A DNA stretch of 64,000 nt from Hyphomonadaceae bacterium. GTDB taxonomy: Bacteria > Pseudomonadota > Alphaproteobacteria > Caulobacterales > Aquidulcibacteraceae. Below the pieces are notes generated by a model, which did no database searches, was not told where the DNA came from, and was given only the letters and a program-made list of their open reading frames with translations. Where the stretch lies: the NCBI GenBank assembly GCA_022841905.1, contig JALHQO010000006.1, forward strand, positions 152,859 to 216,858, read 5' to 3'. Position numbers and translations under genes: made by a program. Of the stretch, positions 1 through 8,740 are shown one piece after another. Positions within the stretch are counted from its first letter, which is position 1; every line of letters begins with the position of its first letter.

Positions 1-1
1 C

Positions 2-1324
2 CGCCGCCGCATTCAGGAAGCAGTGACGCAATTGCTCGACCGGCAAGCGCCGGACGGCTCGTTTGGCTTGTGGAGCGCCGGCGACGGCAACGCCTCGCCC
101 TGGCTCGGCGCTTACATCACCGACTTCCTCGCGCGGGCGCAGCGCGCCGGCTACGCCGTGCCGCGTCAGCCGATGGAGCAAGCCTATGGCGCATTGCGGC
201 GCGTCGCGCGGCTGAATGACTTCGGCGCGGTGAATTACCAATTTGAGGTCTATCGCTGGCCGGGTTCGAACGACACGTCCGAACTCTTGCGCTCGCGCTC
301 GGCGGCGTATGCCCTCTACGTGTTGGCGAAAGCCGGCGAGGCCGATGTCGGCCAAGTGCGCTACTTCCACGATGCGCGCTTGCGCAATGAGCCTTCGCCG
401 CTGGCGCGGGCGCAGATTGGCGCCGCCTTGGCGCACCTGGGCGACCGGGCGCGGTCGCGCAACGCCTTCCGTATGGCCGAGCAGGCGCTCGGTTATCGCA
501 ATGTCGGCGACTGGTATCAGACGCCGCTGCGCGATCTCTCCGGCGTCTTGGCGTTGGCGGCTGAAGCCGGCGAGACCGAACTGGTCGATCGCCTGCGCCG
601 TCGTCTCGAACGCGATGCACCGGAAGCCGAGCGGCTGATGACGCAAGAGCAAGTACAATTGCTGCTGGCGGCGAATGCGCTGTTGGAACGCGCGGGCCCG
701 GTCAATGTGACGCTGAACGGCGAAGCGATGGCCGAACGGCGCGTGATAGCCAACGCGCAGCGTCTGGCGACCGGTCTCGTCTTCCGCAATGCGGCGCGCG
801 GGCCGGTGTGGCGCACGCTCTCGCTCTCCGGTGCGCCGCGCGAAGCGCCGCCTGCGATGCAAGCGGGCTACACGATCGACAAGCGCATCTTCCGCATGGA
901 CGGCACGGTCGCCGATCTCGACGCCATTCGCCAAGGCGATCGCGTCGTCGTGGTGATCTCCGGCCAGCCCGAAGGGGCGCGGAATTATCCGACGGTGCTG
1001 GTCGATCTCTTGCCGGCAGGCTTGGAGATCGAAACGCTGCTGCGGCCGGAAGATGGCTCCGGCGCCAATTGGGACGGCACGACGCGCAACGGGCCGTTCG
1101 CATGGATCGGCGCCATCACTGGCACGCAAGTCTCGGAAGCGCGTGACGATCGCTACGTCGCCTCCGCCGATCTGCGCGGGCAATTCCGCTACGCCTACAT
1201 CGCGCGCGCGGTTTCGCCGGGCCGCTACACGCTGCCGGCGGCGCAAGTCGAAGACATGTACCGCCCCGGCGTGATGGCCCGCACCGAAACCGGCTCGATC
1301 CGCATCGCGCCGCGCGGAGGCTAG
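2..1324 (+). CDS. Alpha-2-macroglobulin family protein, C-terminal part (5' end outside window)
   Basis: The reading frame is already open at base 2, so only the last ~440 residues are present; a GTG at 23 is internal, not the start. The visible part begins inside the helical thioester-domain toroid (QAPDGSFGLW, SPWLGAYITDFLARAQ) and ends in beta-rich receptor-binding-like sequence (GYTIDKRIFRMDG, YPTVLVDLLPAGLEIE). Bacterial alpha-2-macroglobulins are large periplasmic, usually lipid-anchored proteins thought to trap foreign proteases. They are commonly encoded next to PBP1C, as here, where pbpC starts 12 bases after this stop. The thioester CxEQ motif would lie upstream and cannot be checked. 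The pairing with pbpC makes the family call firm. Confidence 0.9.
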   Translation, partial: RRRIQEAVTQLLDRQAPDGSFGLWSAGDGNASPWLGAYITDFLARAQRAGYAVPRQPMEQAYGALRRVARLNDFGAVNYQFEVYRWPGSNDTSELLRSRSAAYALYVLAKAGEADVGQVRYFHDARLRNEPSPLARAQIGAALAHLGDRARSRNAFRMAEQALGYRNVGDWYQTPLRDLSGVLALAAEAGETELVDRLRRRLERDAPEAERLMTQEQVQLLLAANALLERAGPVNVTLNGEAMAERRVIANAQRLATGLVFRNAARGPVWRTLSLSGAPREAPPAMQAGYTIDKRIFRMDGTVADLDAIRQGDRVVVVISGQPEGARNYPTVLVDLLPAGLEIETLLRPEDGSGANWDGTTRNGPFAWIGAITGTQVSEARDDRYVASADLRGQFRYAYIARAVSPGRYTLPAAQVEDMYRPGVMARTETGSIRIAPRGG

Positions 1325-1336
1325 GAGAGAACGCGC

Positions 1337-3403
1337 ATGCGCCGCGGCCCCCGCGTTGCTCTGCCGCTGACGCCTGGCGGAAAGCGTTGGGCCACGGTGC
1401 TGTTCGTTGTCTTGCTGACGCTGTTCAGTCTCGACGCGTTCTTTCCGCCGCCGCTGCAGCGTGTGCGCGATGTGTCGCCGGTTGTGGTGGATCGCAACGG
1501 CCAGTGGCTGATGGCCTTTACGACGCGCTCCGGAACGTGGCGGCTGGAAGCGCGGCTCGATGAAATCGATCCGGAGTTTCAGCGGCGGCTAATCGCAATT
1601 GAAGACAAACGCTTCTGGTTTCACCCCGGCGTTGATCCGATTGCGCTGGCGCGGGCGAGTGTTTCCTACGCGCGTGCGGGCCGCGTAACGCAGGGCGGCT
1701 CTACCATTACGATGCAGCTGGCGCGGCTTCTGGAGCCGCGTCCGCGCACGATTCGGTCGAAGCTGATCGAGATCATTCGCGCGATTCAAATCGAGGCGCG
1801 TTGGTCGAAGCGCGAAATCCTCGCCGCTTATCTGACCATGGCGCCGTATGGCGGCAATCTCGAAGGCGTGCGCGCTGCATCGCGTGCATATTTTCAGCGC
1901 GACCCGATGTGGCTCGACGATGCCGAGATGGCGCTGCTGATTGCGCTGCCGCAAGCGCCGGAAGCGCGGCGGCCGGATCGGCGCCCGCAAGCGGCGCGTG
2001 CGGCGCGCGACCGTGTGCTGACCATGTTCGTGCGCGCCGGGCTGATCAATGAGCGCCGCGCTGCCGAGGGCCGGCAAGTCGCGATGCCGACGCGGGCGCC
2101 GTTTCCCTATTCCGCGCCGCATGCAGCGCAATCGCTGGTCGCGGCGCATCCCGGCGAAGGCGTTATCCGCTCGTCGCTCGATGCAACATTGCAGCGCGAT
2201 CTCGAAGCGCTCGCACGCCGGCATGCCGTAAACCTCGAGCGCGATGCGCAGATCGCGATCGTGGCGATCAATCTCCAGGATCATAGCGTCCGCGCGCGTA
2301 TCGGCGGCGCTGGGCGCGAGCGGGCGGGCGGTTATATCGATATGAGCCGCGCCATTCGCTCGCCGGGGTCGGCGCTGAAGCCGTTTCTTTACGCGATCGC
2401 GTTCGATGAAGGGATCGCTGCGCCCGAGACGTTGGTGCGCGACGCGCCGCGTCGGTTCGGCGGCTATCTACCGGAAAATTTCGATCGCCGCTTCCATGGC
2501 GACGTCACGTTGGAAGACGCGTTGCGTCATTCGCTCAACTTGCCCGCCGTGGCGACATTGGAACGGATTGGCGCCAATCGTTTTCACGCGGCGTTGCGGC
2601 GCACGGGCGCGGAGGTGCGGCTGCCGCGCCGGGCGATTGCGGAGCCGGGCTTGGCGCTGGCGCTTGGCGGCGTTGGCATGACGCTGGAGGATCTCACACA
2701 ACTTTACGCGGCGCTCGGCGATCAAGGCCGCTCGCGGCCGCTCGTTGTGGACGACTCCCCAGGCTTTGCGCTTTCGCGACGTTTCGTGCGCCCGGAGACG
2801 GCGGAGCGCGTGTTGGAGATTTTGGCGTCATCGCCGCATCCGGCGGGTCGTGCCCCGGCGATGGTGGCGCGCGGGGCGCCGAGTGTCGCGTTCAAGACGG
2901 GCACGTCTTACGGCTTCCGCGATGCATGGTCGGTCGGCGTATCGAACGGCTATGCGATCGGCGTGTGGGTGGGCCGCCCCGATGGCGCGCCGCGTCCAGG
3001 TGCGACGGGGCGCAGCGAAGCGCTGCCGGTTTTGTTCGAAGCCTTCGATCTGCTTGGCGCGCCGTCCGAACCGCAGCGCGCGCGAGAGGAAGAGGAGCGC
3101 GTCGCGCCGGCTTTGGTGCGGCTGGAGACGCAAGAGCGCGAAGGTCTCTCCATCCTGTTCCCTCCCGCTGGCGCGGAAGTGCTGGTGTTGGACTATGGCG
3201 CCGACGGTCGCGGGCTTTCGCTCTCCGCTCGCGGCGGCCGCGCGCCGCTGACTTGGTACGCCGAAGGCGAACGCGTGAGCGGTGAAGAAACGAGCGGGCG
3301 CGCGATCTGGCGACCGCGCGCGCCGGGGTTTTATGACGTCACCGTCGTTGACGCTGACGGCCAAAGCCAAAGCGTCCGCGTGCGCATTCGCAGCAGCGGG
3401 TAA
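1337..3403 (+). CDS. pbpC: Penicillin-binding protein 1C
   Basis: Bifunctional class A peptidoglycan synthase of 688 residues. A single N-terminal membrane anchor spans about residues 19-35. The GT51 glycosyltransferase domain shows the catalytic Glu89 in [10 protein letters not shown] and the [13 protein letters not shown] motif. The transpeptidase domain has the SxxK nucleophile Ser345 (SPGSALKPF), an SLN motif (HSLNLPAV) and KTG (FKTGTSYGF, about residue 515). The C-terminus, from about residue 600, is the beta-rich PBP1C-specific domain. Start ATG 1337 follows TAGGAGAG at good spacing. It directly follows the alpha-2-macroglobulin gene, the standard pairing, in which the two are thought to repair and defend the periplasm after envelope breach. 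Confidence 0.96.
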   Translation: MRRGPRVALPLTPGGKRWATVLFVVLLTLFSLDAFFPPPLQRVRDVSPVVVDRNGQWLMAFTTRSGTWRLEARLDEIDPEFQRRLIAIEDKRFWFHPGVDPIALARASVSYARAGRVTQGGSTITMQLARLLEPRPRTIRSKLIEIIRAIQIEARWSKREILAAYLTMAPYGGNLEGVRAASRAYFQRDPMWLDDAEMALLIALPQAPEARRPDRRPQAARAARDRVLTMFVRAGLINERRAAEGRQVAMPTRAPFPYSAPHAAQSLVAAHPGEGVIRSSLDATLQRDLEALARRHAVNLERDAQIAIVAINLQDHSVRARIGGAGRERAGGYIDMSRAIRSPGSALKPFLYAIAFDEGIAAPETLVRDAPRRFGGYLPENFDRRFHGDVTLEDALRHSLNLPAVATLERIGANRFHAALRRTGAEVRLPRRAIAEPGLALALGGVGMTLEDLTQLYAALGDQGRSRPLVVDDSPGFALSRRFVRPETAERVLEILASSPHPAGRAPAMVARGAPSVAFKTGTSYGFRDAWSVGVSNGYAIGVWVGRPDGAPRPGATGRSEALPVLFEAFDLLGAPSEPQRAREEEERVAPALVRLETQEREGLSILFPPAGAEVLVLDYGADGRGLSLSARGGRAPLTWYAEGERVSGEETSGRAIWRPRAPGFYDVTVVDADGQSQSVRVRIRSSG

Positions 3404-3404
3404 A

Positions 3405-3436
3405 GAAAAAAGCGCGGACCTCTGATGGTCCGCGCT
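3405..3436 (-). terminator. Rho-independent terminator of small peptide gene 1
   Basis: A perfect 10-bp stem AGCGCGGACC/GGTCCGCGCT with a 6-base loop (3421-3426) is followed, on the minus strand, by a run of T. It ends the 3472-3564 gene. On the plus strand it lies just after the pbpC stop and may also stop that transcript. Confidence 0.85.
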
Positions 3437-3471
3437 TAAGCACTGCCGTCGCTAGCGGGAGGGGGAGAGGC

Positions 3472-3564
3472 TTAGGCGACGATCAGGGCAGCTTGATAAA
3501 GGCTCGCATACGCGACGGGCGCGAAGAGCACGACCGCGGCGAGAAGAGCGAGTAACTTTGACAT
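3472..3564 (-). CDS. 30-residue signal-peptide-like small protein, copy 1
   Basis: Too short for most gene callers but well supported. It has ATG at 3564, a strong AAAGGAGCC ribosome site 5 bases upstream, a TAA stop and its own terminator. The product starts MSKLLALLAAVVLFAPVAYA and ends SLYQAALIVA. It matches the products at 3670-3762 and 7302-7394 in length (30 residues) and in the pattern FAPVAxAxLxQAAxIVA. The first 20 residues look like a signal peptide (Lys3, hydrophobic core, Ala-x-Ala), so signal peptidase I could release the last ten residues. It could instead be a single-pass membrane peptide. I do not recognise the family and assign no function. Confidence 0.85.
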   Translation of the reverse strand: MSKLLALLAAVVLFAPVAYASLYQAALIVA

Positions 3565-3615
3565 TGTCGGCTCCTTTCTAGTTTTCGATTCAGTGTTGGT
3601 GTTGCAGGCAAGCAA

Positions 3616-3647
3616 AAGGCGCGGACCGCGTTCGCAATCCGCGCCTT
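3616..3647 (-). terminator. Terminator of small peptide gene 2
   Basis: The stem AAGGCGCGGA (3616-3625) pairs perfectly with TCCGCGCCTT (3638-3647) around a 12-base loop, with TTTT following on the minus strand. It lies between peptide genes 2 and 1, so gene 1 needs its own promoter. Confidence 0.75.
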
Positions 3648-3669
3648 GGTTGATCGTCGAGACGGGGGA

Positions 3670-3762
3670 TCAGGCGACGATCTGAGCGGCTTGCAAAAGA
3701 ACAGCGGCGGCGACCGGTGCGAACAGCACGAGCGCGGCGGCGAAAGCGGTGATCTTGGTCAT
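3670..3762 (-). CDS. 30-residue signal-peptide-like small protein, copy 2
   Basis: ATG at 3762 is preceded by GAGGGAC; the stop is TGA. The product starts MTKITAFAAALVLFAPVAAA and ends VLLQAAQIVA. It has the same length as copies 1 and 3, and its last seven residues (QAAQIVA) are identical to those of copy 3. It lies about 115 bases downstream of the saccharopine-dehydrogenase-like gene on the same strand and is closed by its own hairpin. An AxA site after residue 20 predicts a released decapeptide or a short secreted tail. The conserved tail among otherwise variable copies argues that this is coding rather than a shadow frame. Confidence 0.85.
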   Translation of the reverse strand: MTKITAFAAALVLFAPVAAAVLLQAAQIVA

Positions 3763-3877
3763 CTCAAAGTCCCTCAAGTGTTTCAGCGTTTGACTATGAG
3801 ATGCCGGCGCCCGCGCGCTTGGATGCGGGGCGTGGTGAATTTTTCTGAAAAACCCTGCGGGCCTTGAAAATGCTGGC

Positions 3878-5143
3878 TCAGACGCCGGCTTGATAGTCCG
3901 GCGGCAGCGGGTGGGCGCGGCGCGGCGCGTCTTTTTCTTCGACCTTGAACTGCAACACGGAGCGCGCTTGCAGGCGATCGACCAGTGATTGGCCCATGGC
4001 GGACGCCGACGTCCAGATGCCGCCCGGCGTTTGTTCGCGGCTTGTTTGCCCGAGGCAAAGTGCGGCTTCGGCGATGATCTTCGAGGTCGAGCCGTAGCCT
4101 GGATCTTTGTCGCCATAGACCGAGACCGAGAGCTTGCCGCCTTCGCCAGTCTCGCCGACGAACAGCACGTCGTAGAAGCCGGTCTCGCGTGCCTCCTTCG
4201 ATGGCCCTTCGCCGGGCTTCGGCAAGGCGAAGCGCTTGAGCAGCGCGCGTGTCGGCGCAAAGCCCAGTAGCGCGCGCTGCATGCCCGACTGCTTGACCCC
4301 GGCGCGGGCGCGCTTCTCGCCAGCAGCGCCGTCGCCGGTGAGCATCATTTCGTCATAGGTGAAATCGCGGCTGTAGGCGTAGTCCATCAGCGCGTTCGAG
4401 CGATGCACGTTCTTGGTGTTGATCGCCGCCATGACGAACGGCGCGGACCAAGACGGGATGTCGTCGTCATAGATGGCGGTGTCGCCGTTGGGCTGCTCCA
4501 CCAGCCGCTCCGGTGAAAGCGCGAACGGATCGGCCATCATTTTCACCAGCTTCGGATCGCGCTGCACGGCTTCGAGCGAAGCCAGCATGCTGGCCATGGT
4601 GCCGCCTGAGAAGGCGCCCTTCATCTTGCGGACGCGGCCGCGCACGAAATGCGCCGGCTGGCCGAAGCGCTCCTTCATGTGGCTCTGGAGAAAGAAGACG
4701 CCGAGATCGAAGGGGATCGAGTCGAAGCCGCACGAAAATACGATGCGCGCGCCACTCGCTTTGGCCGGCGCCTCGTACTTGGCGATCATCGCCGCCATCC
4801 AGTTCGGCTCGCCGCAAAGATCAACGTAATCGGCGCCGGCGCGGATGCATGCGGCAAGCACTGGCTCGCCATAAAGCTGATAGGGGCCGACCGTGGTGAT
4901 GATGACGCGGGCGCGGTGCGCGAGCGCATCGAGGGCGTTGGGATCGCCGGCGTCGGCGGCGATCAGCGGCGCATTTGCGCCGATCTCAGCCGCGACCGCG
5001 CGCAGCTTACCCATGTCGCGCCCGGCCATGGCCCAGCGCACATCGCCTTCCGCTCCGTAAGTCCGCTGCAAATATTCCGCGACCAGCCGGCCGGTGAAGC
5101 CGGTTGCGCCATAAACGATGACGTCGAATTCCTGTGCGCTCAC
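3878..5143 (-). CDS. Saccharopine dehydrogenase-like NAD(P)-binding oxidoreductase
   Basis: A 421-residue protein with an N-terminal Rossmann fold (FDVIVYGATGFTGRLVAEYL, residues 5-24) and the domain order of the saccharopine dehydrogenase/trans-acting enoyl reductase family. Mycobacterial relatives act on polyketide or lipid substrates; proteins of this type in other bacteria are mostly uncharacterised, so the substrate is unknown. True lysine-pathway saccharopine dehydrogenase is unlikely from the overall sequence type (family knowledge). It is transcribed divergently from the DMT transporter with a 92-base gap. Start ATG 5143 precedes MSAQEFDV. Confidence 0.85.
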   Translation of the reverse strand: MSAQEFDVIVYGATGFTGRLVAEYLQRTYGAEGDVRWAMAGRDMGKLRAVAAEIGANAPLIAADAGDPNALDALAHRARVIITTVGPYQLYGEPVLAACIRAGADYVDLCGEPNWMAAMIAKYEAPAKASGARIVFSCGFDSIPFDLGVFFLQSHMKERFGQPAHFVRGRVRKMKGAFSGGTMASMLASLEAVQRDPKLVKMMADPFALSPERLVEQPNGDTAIYDDDIPSWSAPFVMAAINTKNVHRSNALMDYAYSRDFTYDEMMLTGDGAAGEKRARAGVKQSGMQRALLGFAPTRALLKRFALPKPGEGPSKEARETGFYDVLFVGETGEGGKLSVSVYGDKDPGYGSTSKIIAEAALCLGQTSREQTPGGIWTSASAMGQSLVDRLQARSVLQFKVEEKDAPRRAHPLPPDYQAGV

Positions 5144-5235
5144 GTGATGCCTCCGCTGCGGCTCGATAGCACGTCAGCCAACCACAAACACCCATTCCCG
5201 GCGCGGAGCGAAGCGGCTAAGCCCTTCATCGCTCC

Positions 5236-6069
5236 ATGCCCTTAGCCGCCATCGCCGCAGCACTGACCTCCGCGCTGATCCACGCCAGTTGGAACGCGGC
5301 GCTGAAGGGCGGGCGGGGCGACCGTATCGCCGATGCGTTTTTGATCGCGGTTGGCGGCTTGCTGGTTTGGGGCGTCGTCGCGGCGATCTGGGGCGCGCCG
5401 CATCCCGACGCGTGGCCGTATCTGATCGCCTCGGTGCTGATCCATCTCGTCTACTGGTTCACGTTGTTCAGCGCTTACGACGCGGGCGATATGAGCCACA
5501 TCTACACGCTCTCACGCGGCTCGGCGCCGCTGTTGGTGGCGATTGGCGCGGCGCTCACGGTGCAGGAAATTCCGCCGCCGTTGAAGATTGCCGGCATCGC
5601 GCTGGTCTCGGCCGGCGTGCTGCTCGTTGGATTCAGCCCACGCGCGCCCTTGAAGGCGACGCTTTGGGCGCTGAGCATCGGGCTGTGCATCTCCGCGTAC
5701 TCGCTCGTCGATGCTCTTGGCGCGCGGGCGGGCAATGATGCGTTGGTCTATGTGGCTTGGACCTCCGGCATTATGGGCGTGCCGATGATTGCGTTCGCGT
5801 TCTGGCGGCGCGGGCCGCAACTCTGGAAGGACGCCGCTGTCGCGCCGATCCGCGGGCTCGCCATCGGCATTATCAGCTTTGCTGGATACGGTTTGGTGTT
5901 GTGGGCGCAAACGCTCGCGCCGATCGCGCAGGTGACGGCGCTTAGGGAAACCTCCGTCGTGTTCGGGGCGCTGATCGCGTTTTTGTTCCTGGGCGAAACG
6001 CTGGGGCCGCGTCGCTGGATCGGCGCGCTCATTGTCGCCGCTGGCGCTGGCTTGATCGCGTTCGGCTGA
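5236..6069 (+). CDS. EamA/DMT-family transporter
   Basis: A 277-residue integral membrane protein with about ten hydrophobic segments in two EamA-type halves. It starts MPLAAIAAALTSALIHASWN, and the end of the second repeat reads ALIAFLFLGETLGPRRWIGA. The ALIHASWNAALKGGRGD opening is typical of the subgroup related to exporters of amino acids or small metabolites in proteobacteria. The substrate cannot be read from sequence. The downstream folB starts 14 bases after the stop, so they may be cotranscribed. Confidence 0.87.
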   Translation: MPLAAIAAALTSALIHASWNAALKGGRGDRIADAFLIAVGGLLVWGVVAAIWGAPHPDAWPYLIASVLIHLVYWFTLFSAYDAGDMSHIYTLSRGSAPLLVAIGAALTVQEIPPPLKIAGIALVSAGVLLVGFSPRAPLKATLWALSIGLCISAYSLVDALGARAGNDALVYVAWTSGIMGVPMIAFAFWRRGPQLWKDAAVAPIRGLAIGIISFAGYGLVLWAQTLAPIAQVTALRETSVVFGALIAFLFLGETLGPRRWIGALIVAAGAGLIAFG

Positions 6070-6083
6070 GTAGGGTCCCGGCC

Positions 6084-6449
6084 ATGACTGACATGCAGAT
6101 CATCCGCATCGACGACGCCAAGGCCATCGTCCGCGTCGGCGTGCCGGAGCCCGAGCGCGCCGCGCCGCAAGAGGTGCGCGTCTCCGTTGCGCTGGCGCTC
6201 GGCGCGCCGCCGGATTTTCCGGAGAATGATCGCATCGGCGCGACCGTCGATTACGACCGCATCCTGCATTTTATCCGCGACGATCTCGGCGCGCCGGCAC
6301 ACTTGATCGAGACGTTGGCCGATCGCGTGGCGGGGCATTGCCTTTCGCTGAGCCAACGAGCGCGCTGGGTCGAGGTGACGGTGAAAAAGCCATCGGTGCT
6401 CTCGGGCGATGGGCTGGTGGCGGTGACGATCCGAAGAGAGGCGCGATGA
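6084..6449 (+). CDS. folB: Dihydroneopterin aldolase
   Basis: A 121-residue FolB-fold protein. It would cleave 7,8-dihydroneopterin to 6-hydroxymethyl-dihydropterin in folate synthesis. Family features visible are TVDYDRILHFIRDDL, the conserved Glu in HLIETLADRVAGHCL, and the C-terminal VEVTVKKPSVL strand. Its stop overlaps the start of the downstream SDR gene (ATGA at 6446-6449), so the two are translationally coupled. That supports a pterin role for both. It is somewhat divergent from E. coli FolB, so epimerase-type activity is also possible. Confidence 0.88.
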   Translation: MTDMQIIRIDDAKAIVRVGVPEPERAAPQEVRVSVALALGAPPDFPENDRIGATVDYDRILHFIRDDLGAPAHLIETLADRVAGHCLSLSQRARWVEVTVKKPSVLSGDGLVAVTIRREAR

Positions 6450-7195
6450 AGTGGGCTTTGATTACGGGCGCGGGCCAACGTTTGGGCCGCGCCGTCGCGC
6501 TTGAACTTGCGCGCGCGGGTTGGGGCGTGGCGATCCATTATCACCGTTCCGAATCTGCCGCACGCGCGGTGCTTGCCGAAGCGCAGGCGCTTGGCGCTTC
6601 AGCGGTGCTGGTGCAAGCCGATCTCAATGATGCGAGCGCGCGGCACGCGCTAATCGGCAAAGCCGTCGAAGCGGCGGGTGAACCCCTTTCAGCATTGGTG
6701 AATTGTGCTGCGATCTTCGAGCACGACACGATTGATACGCTGACTGAGGAGGCGCTTGAGCGGCATATGCGCATCAATGCGTTTACGCCCGCGGCGCTCG
6801 CCCGCGAATTCGTTGAGGCGCTCCCAGACGATGGCGAGGGCGTGGTCGTGAACTTCCTCGACTTCAAATTGGCCAACCCGTACCCGGATCATTTCTCCTA
6901 CACGCTTTCAAAATACGCGCTGGCGGGCGCCACCGAACTGATGGCGCGCGCTTTTGCGCCGCGCGTTCGCGTCAATGCGGTGGCGCCTGGTTATGTGTTG
7001 CCGGCGCCCGGCCAGGCGCAGGCGGATTTCGAGCGCTTGCATAACGACACGCCGCTCAAACGTGGGCCGACACCGGACGACATTGCGCGCGCGGTTCGCT
7101 TTCTAATCGAGAGTCCCGCCATCACTGGGCAAACGATCTACGTTGACGGCGGACGCCGTTTTGTCAGCCACGAGCGCGATATGGGCTTCATGTAG
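6446..7195 (+). CDS. SDR-family reductase, probably pteridine/dihydromonapterin reductase (FolM-like)
   Basis: A 249-residue short-chain dehydrogenase. The nucleotide-binding motif ITGAGQRLGRAVALELARAG is at the N-terminus and the catalytic Tyr/Lys is in FSYTLSKYAL. NAVAPGYVLPAPGQ and the C-terminal ITGQTIYVDGGRR are family marks. Arg in the GxGxRLG loop and Asp before the Tyr (NFLDFKLANPY) are typical of PTR1/FolM pteridine reductases rather than generic SDRs. Coupling with folB by a 4-base overlap supports this role. ATG 6446 was chosen over in-frame upstream starts because those lie inside folB and the Rossmann strand begins right here. Confidence 0.85.
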   Translation: MKWALITGAGQRLGRAVALELARAGWGVAIHYHRSESAARAVLAEAQALGASAVLVQADLNDASARHALIGKAVEAAGEPLSALVNCAAIFEHDTIDTLTEEALERHMRINAFTPAALAREFVEALPDDGEGVVVNFLDFKLANPYPDHFSYTLSKYALAGATELMARAFAPRVRVNAVAPGYVLPAPGQAQADFERLHNDTPLKRGPTPDDIARAVRFLIESPAITGQTIYVDGGRRFVSHERDMGFM

Positions 7196-7212
7196 CGCGC
7201 CTCGCGCGCCCC

Positions 7213-7226
7213 GTGACTTTCGTCAC
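7213..7226. promoter_or_regulatory. CRP/FNR-type half-site palindrome GTGA-N6-TCAC
   Basis: GTGACTTTCGTCAC matches the GTGA-N6-TCAC pattern of CRP-family regulators. It lies about 75 bases upstream of small peptide gene 3 and just after the SDR stop. A second match is at 49268-49281. It could also be a weak hairpin ending the SDR transcript. Confidence 0.4.
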
Positions 7227-7301
7227 AGCGACATGCCCAACGCGCCATTAGCTTTATCTCATCGGATCGATGGTCGAGCCGATACGGAGATGGAGCCAGT
7301 C

Positions 7302-7394
7302 ATGTTGAAGCTTTACACCTTGGTCGCAGCTCTGGCGGTGTTCGCGCCGGTCGCCTTCGCCACTTTGAACCAAGCCGCTCAGATCGTTGCCTAA
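7302..7394 (+). CDS. 30-residue signal-peptide-like small protein, copy 3
   Basis: ATG 7302 is preceded by GGAG with 6-base spacing. The upstream in-frame ATG at 7290 has no room for a ribosome site, and using 7302 gives exactly 30 residues, like the other two copies. The product starts MLKLYTLVAALAVFAPVAFA and ends TLNQAAQIVA, so FAPVA, the AxA site and QAAQIVA are shared with copy 2. It lies on the opposite strand, 3.5 kb away. A terminator follows at 7468, and a CRP-like palindrome lies upstream. The function is unknown. Confidence 0.85.
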   Translation: MLKLYTLVAALAVFAPVAFATLNQAAQIVA

Positions 7395-7467
7395 CGCTCG
7401 ACCGGTTCTTCCCAAGCCCCCTCGGGGCGCAAGAGAAACGGGTCGACCATGAGAAACCAACATCGCT

Positions 7468-7495
7468 AGGGCGTCGGACAACCGACGCCCTTTAT
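7468..7495 (+). terminator. Terminator of small peptide gene 3
   Basis: A perfect 10-bp stem AGGGCGTCGG/CCGACGCCCT with an ACAA loop is followed by TTATT, 73 bases after the peptide stop. A smaller GCCCC-CTC-GGGGC hairpin lies between, near 7413-7425. Confidence 0.85.
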
Positions 7496-7549
7496 TCATG
7501 TGGATGATGTTCTTGATTTGTTCTTATCGTAGGACTAAACTCCTACCGC

Positions 7550-8677
7550 ATGGCGAAAGATCCTTTGAGCGGTCGCGGCGCGCGCACCAATGCGAGCGGG
7601 CGGTTTGAGCGGTTCGCGACCGAGGCGTTCGATGACGGCTGGGGCGGGGCGGAGCTGACGCCGCTGGATACGATCGTCACGCCCGAACTGGCCAAGACGA
7701 TAATCTCCACCAACCAGAGCCCCGACATTTCCTTCGATCAGTCGATCAATCCATATCGTGGTTGCGAGCATGGCTGCATCTACTGCTACGCGCGGCCGAA
7801 CCACGCTTATGTCGGCCTCTCGCCTGGGCTCGATTTCGAAACCAAGCTGTTCGTGAAGGCCAATGCGGCGGAGTTGTTGGAGCAGGAATTCTCCAAGCCT
7901 TCCTACAAACCGCGCACCATCATGCTGGGCGGCGTCACCGACATTTATCAGCCGATCGAGCGCGGCTATGGCGTGACGCGCGCGCTGCTCGAAGTGATGG
8001 AGCGCTGGCGCCATCCGGTGGCGCTGATCACCAAGAGCCAGCTGGTTATCCGTGACATCGATATTCTCGCGCGGTTGGCCGAACGCGGGCTGGCGAAAGC
8101 GGCGATCTCCGTCACCACCATGCAGCGCCGCACCGCGCGTGTGATGGAGCCGCGCGCGGCTGCGCCGCATCGGCGTATCGAGGTGATCCGCATGTTGGCG
8201 CAAGCGGGCGTGCCGGTGACGGTGATGGTCGCGCCGATCGTGCCGGCCATCAATGACAGCGAGATCGAAGCCATCCTCGAAGAGTGCAAGAAGGCGGGCG
8301 CGAGTTCAGCGGGCTATGTGGTGTTGCGCTTGCCGTTGGAGATCAAGGATCTCTTCCGCGAGTGGCTCAACCAGTATTATCCTGACCGCGCCACGCGCGT
8401 GATGGCGATCGTGCGCCAGATGCGCGGCGGACGCGACTACGATCCCGAATGGGGCAAGCGGCAAAAAGGCGAGGGGCCGTACGCCAAGATGATCGTCGAC
8501 CGCTTCGCGACGGCGTGCCGGCGTCTTGGCTTGGACAAGCCGCGCTTGCCGCTCGACCACACCCAGTTCCGTCGCCCGCTCGAAGCTGGCGGCCAGGCCG
8601 ATCTGTTCGCGGAACCCGACTGCACGCCGCTGCGCGCCGTGGCGGAAAAGCGCGCGGCATTCGACAGCGACAAGTAG
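7550..8677 (+). CDS. PA0069-family radical SAM protein (SplB-like)
   Basis: A 375-residue radical SAM protein. The cluster-binding cysteines are Cys72, Cys76 and Cys79 in NPYRGCEHGCIYCYARP. The region after it (VGLSPGLDFETKLFVKANA) is characteristic of the PA0069 family, related to spore photoproduct lyase by sequence but present in non-sporulating proteobacteria. Its reaction is not known. Start ATG 7550 is immediately preceded by an imperfect palindrome, GTAGGA-N6-TCCTAC (about 7528-7545), which could be an operator or an attenuating hairpin. No partner gene is obvious nearby. Confidence 0.9.
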   Translation: MAKDPLSGRGARTNASGRFERFATEAFDDGWGGAELTPLDTIVTPELAKTIISTNQSPDISFDQSINPYRGCEHGCIYCYARPNHAYVGLSPGLDFETKLFVKANAAELLEQEFSKPSYKPRTIMLGGVTDIYQPIERGYGVTRALLEVMERWRHPVALITKSQLVIRDIDILARLAERGLAKAAISVTTMQRRTARVMEPRAAAPHRRIEVIRMLAQAGVPVTVMVAPIVPAINDSEIEAILEECKKAGASSAGYVVLRLPLEIKDLFREWLNQYYPDRATRVMAIVRQMRGGRDYDPEWGKRQKGEGPYAKMIVDRFATACRRLGLDKPRLPLDHTQFRRPLEAGGQADLFAEPDCTPLRAVAEKRAAFDSDK

Positions 8678-8740
8678 CGGTGCGTTGCCCCAAGCAGGCG
8701 TGGCGGGCTAAGGTCCGCGCCTCATAAGGGGAGACGCCGC

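Noticed and set aside
3670..4260. A 196-residue minus frame ending with peptide 2
   Set aside because: Only its last 30 residues match the small-peptide family. The rest is shadow sequence antisense-like to the saccharopine gene; the real start is ATG 3762 with its own ribosome site.
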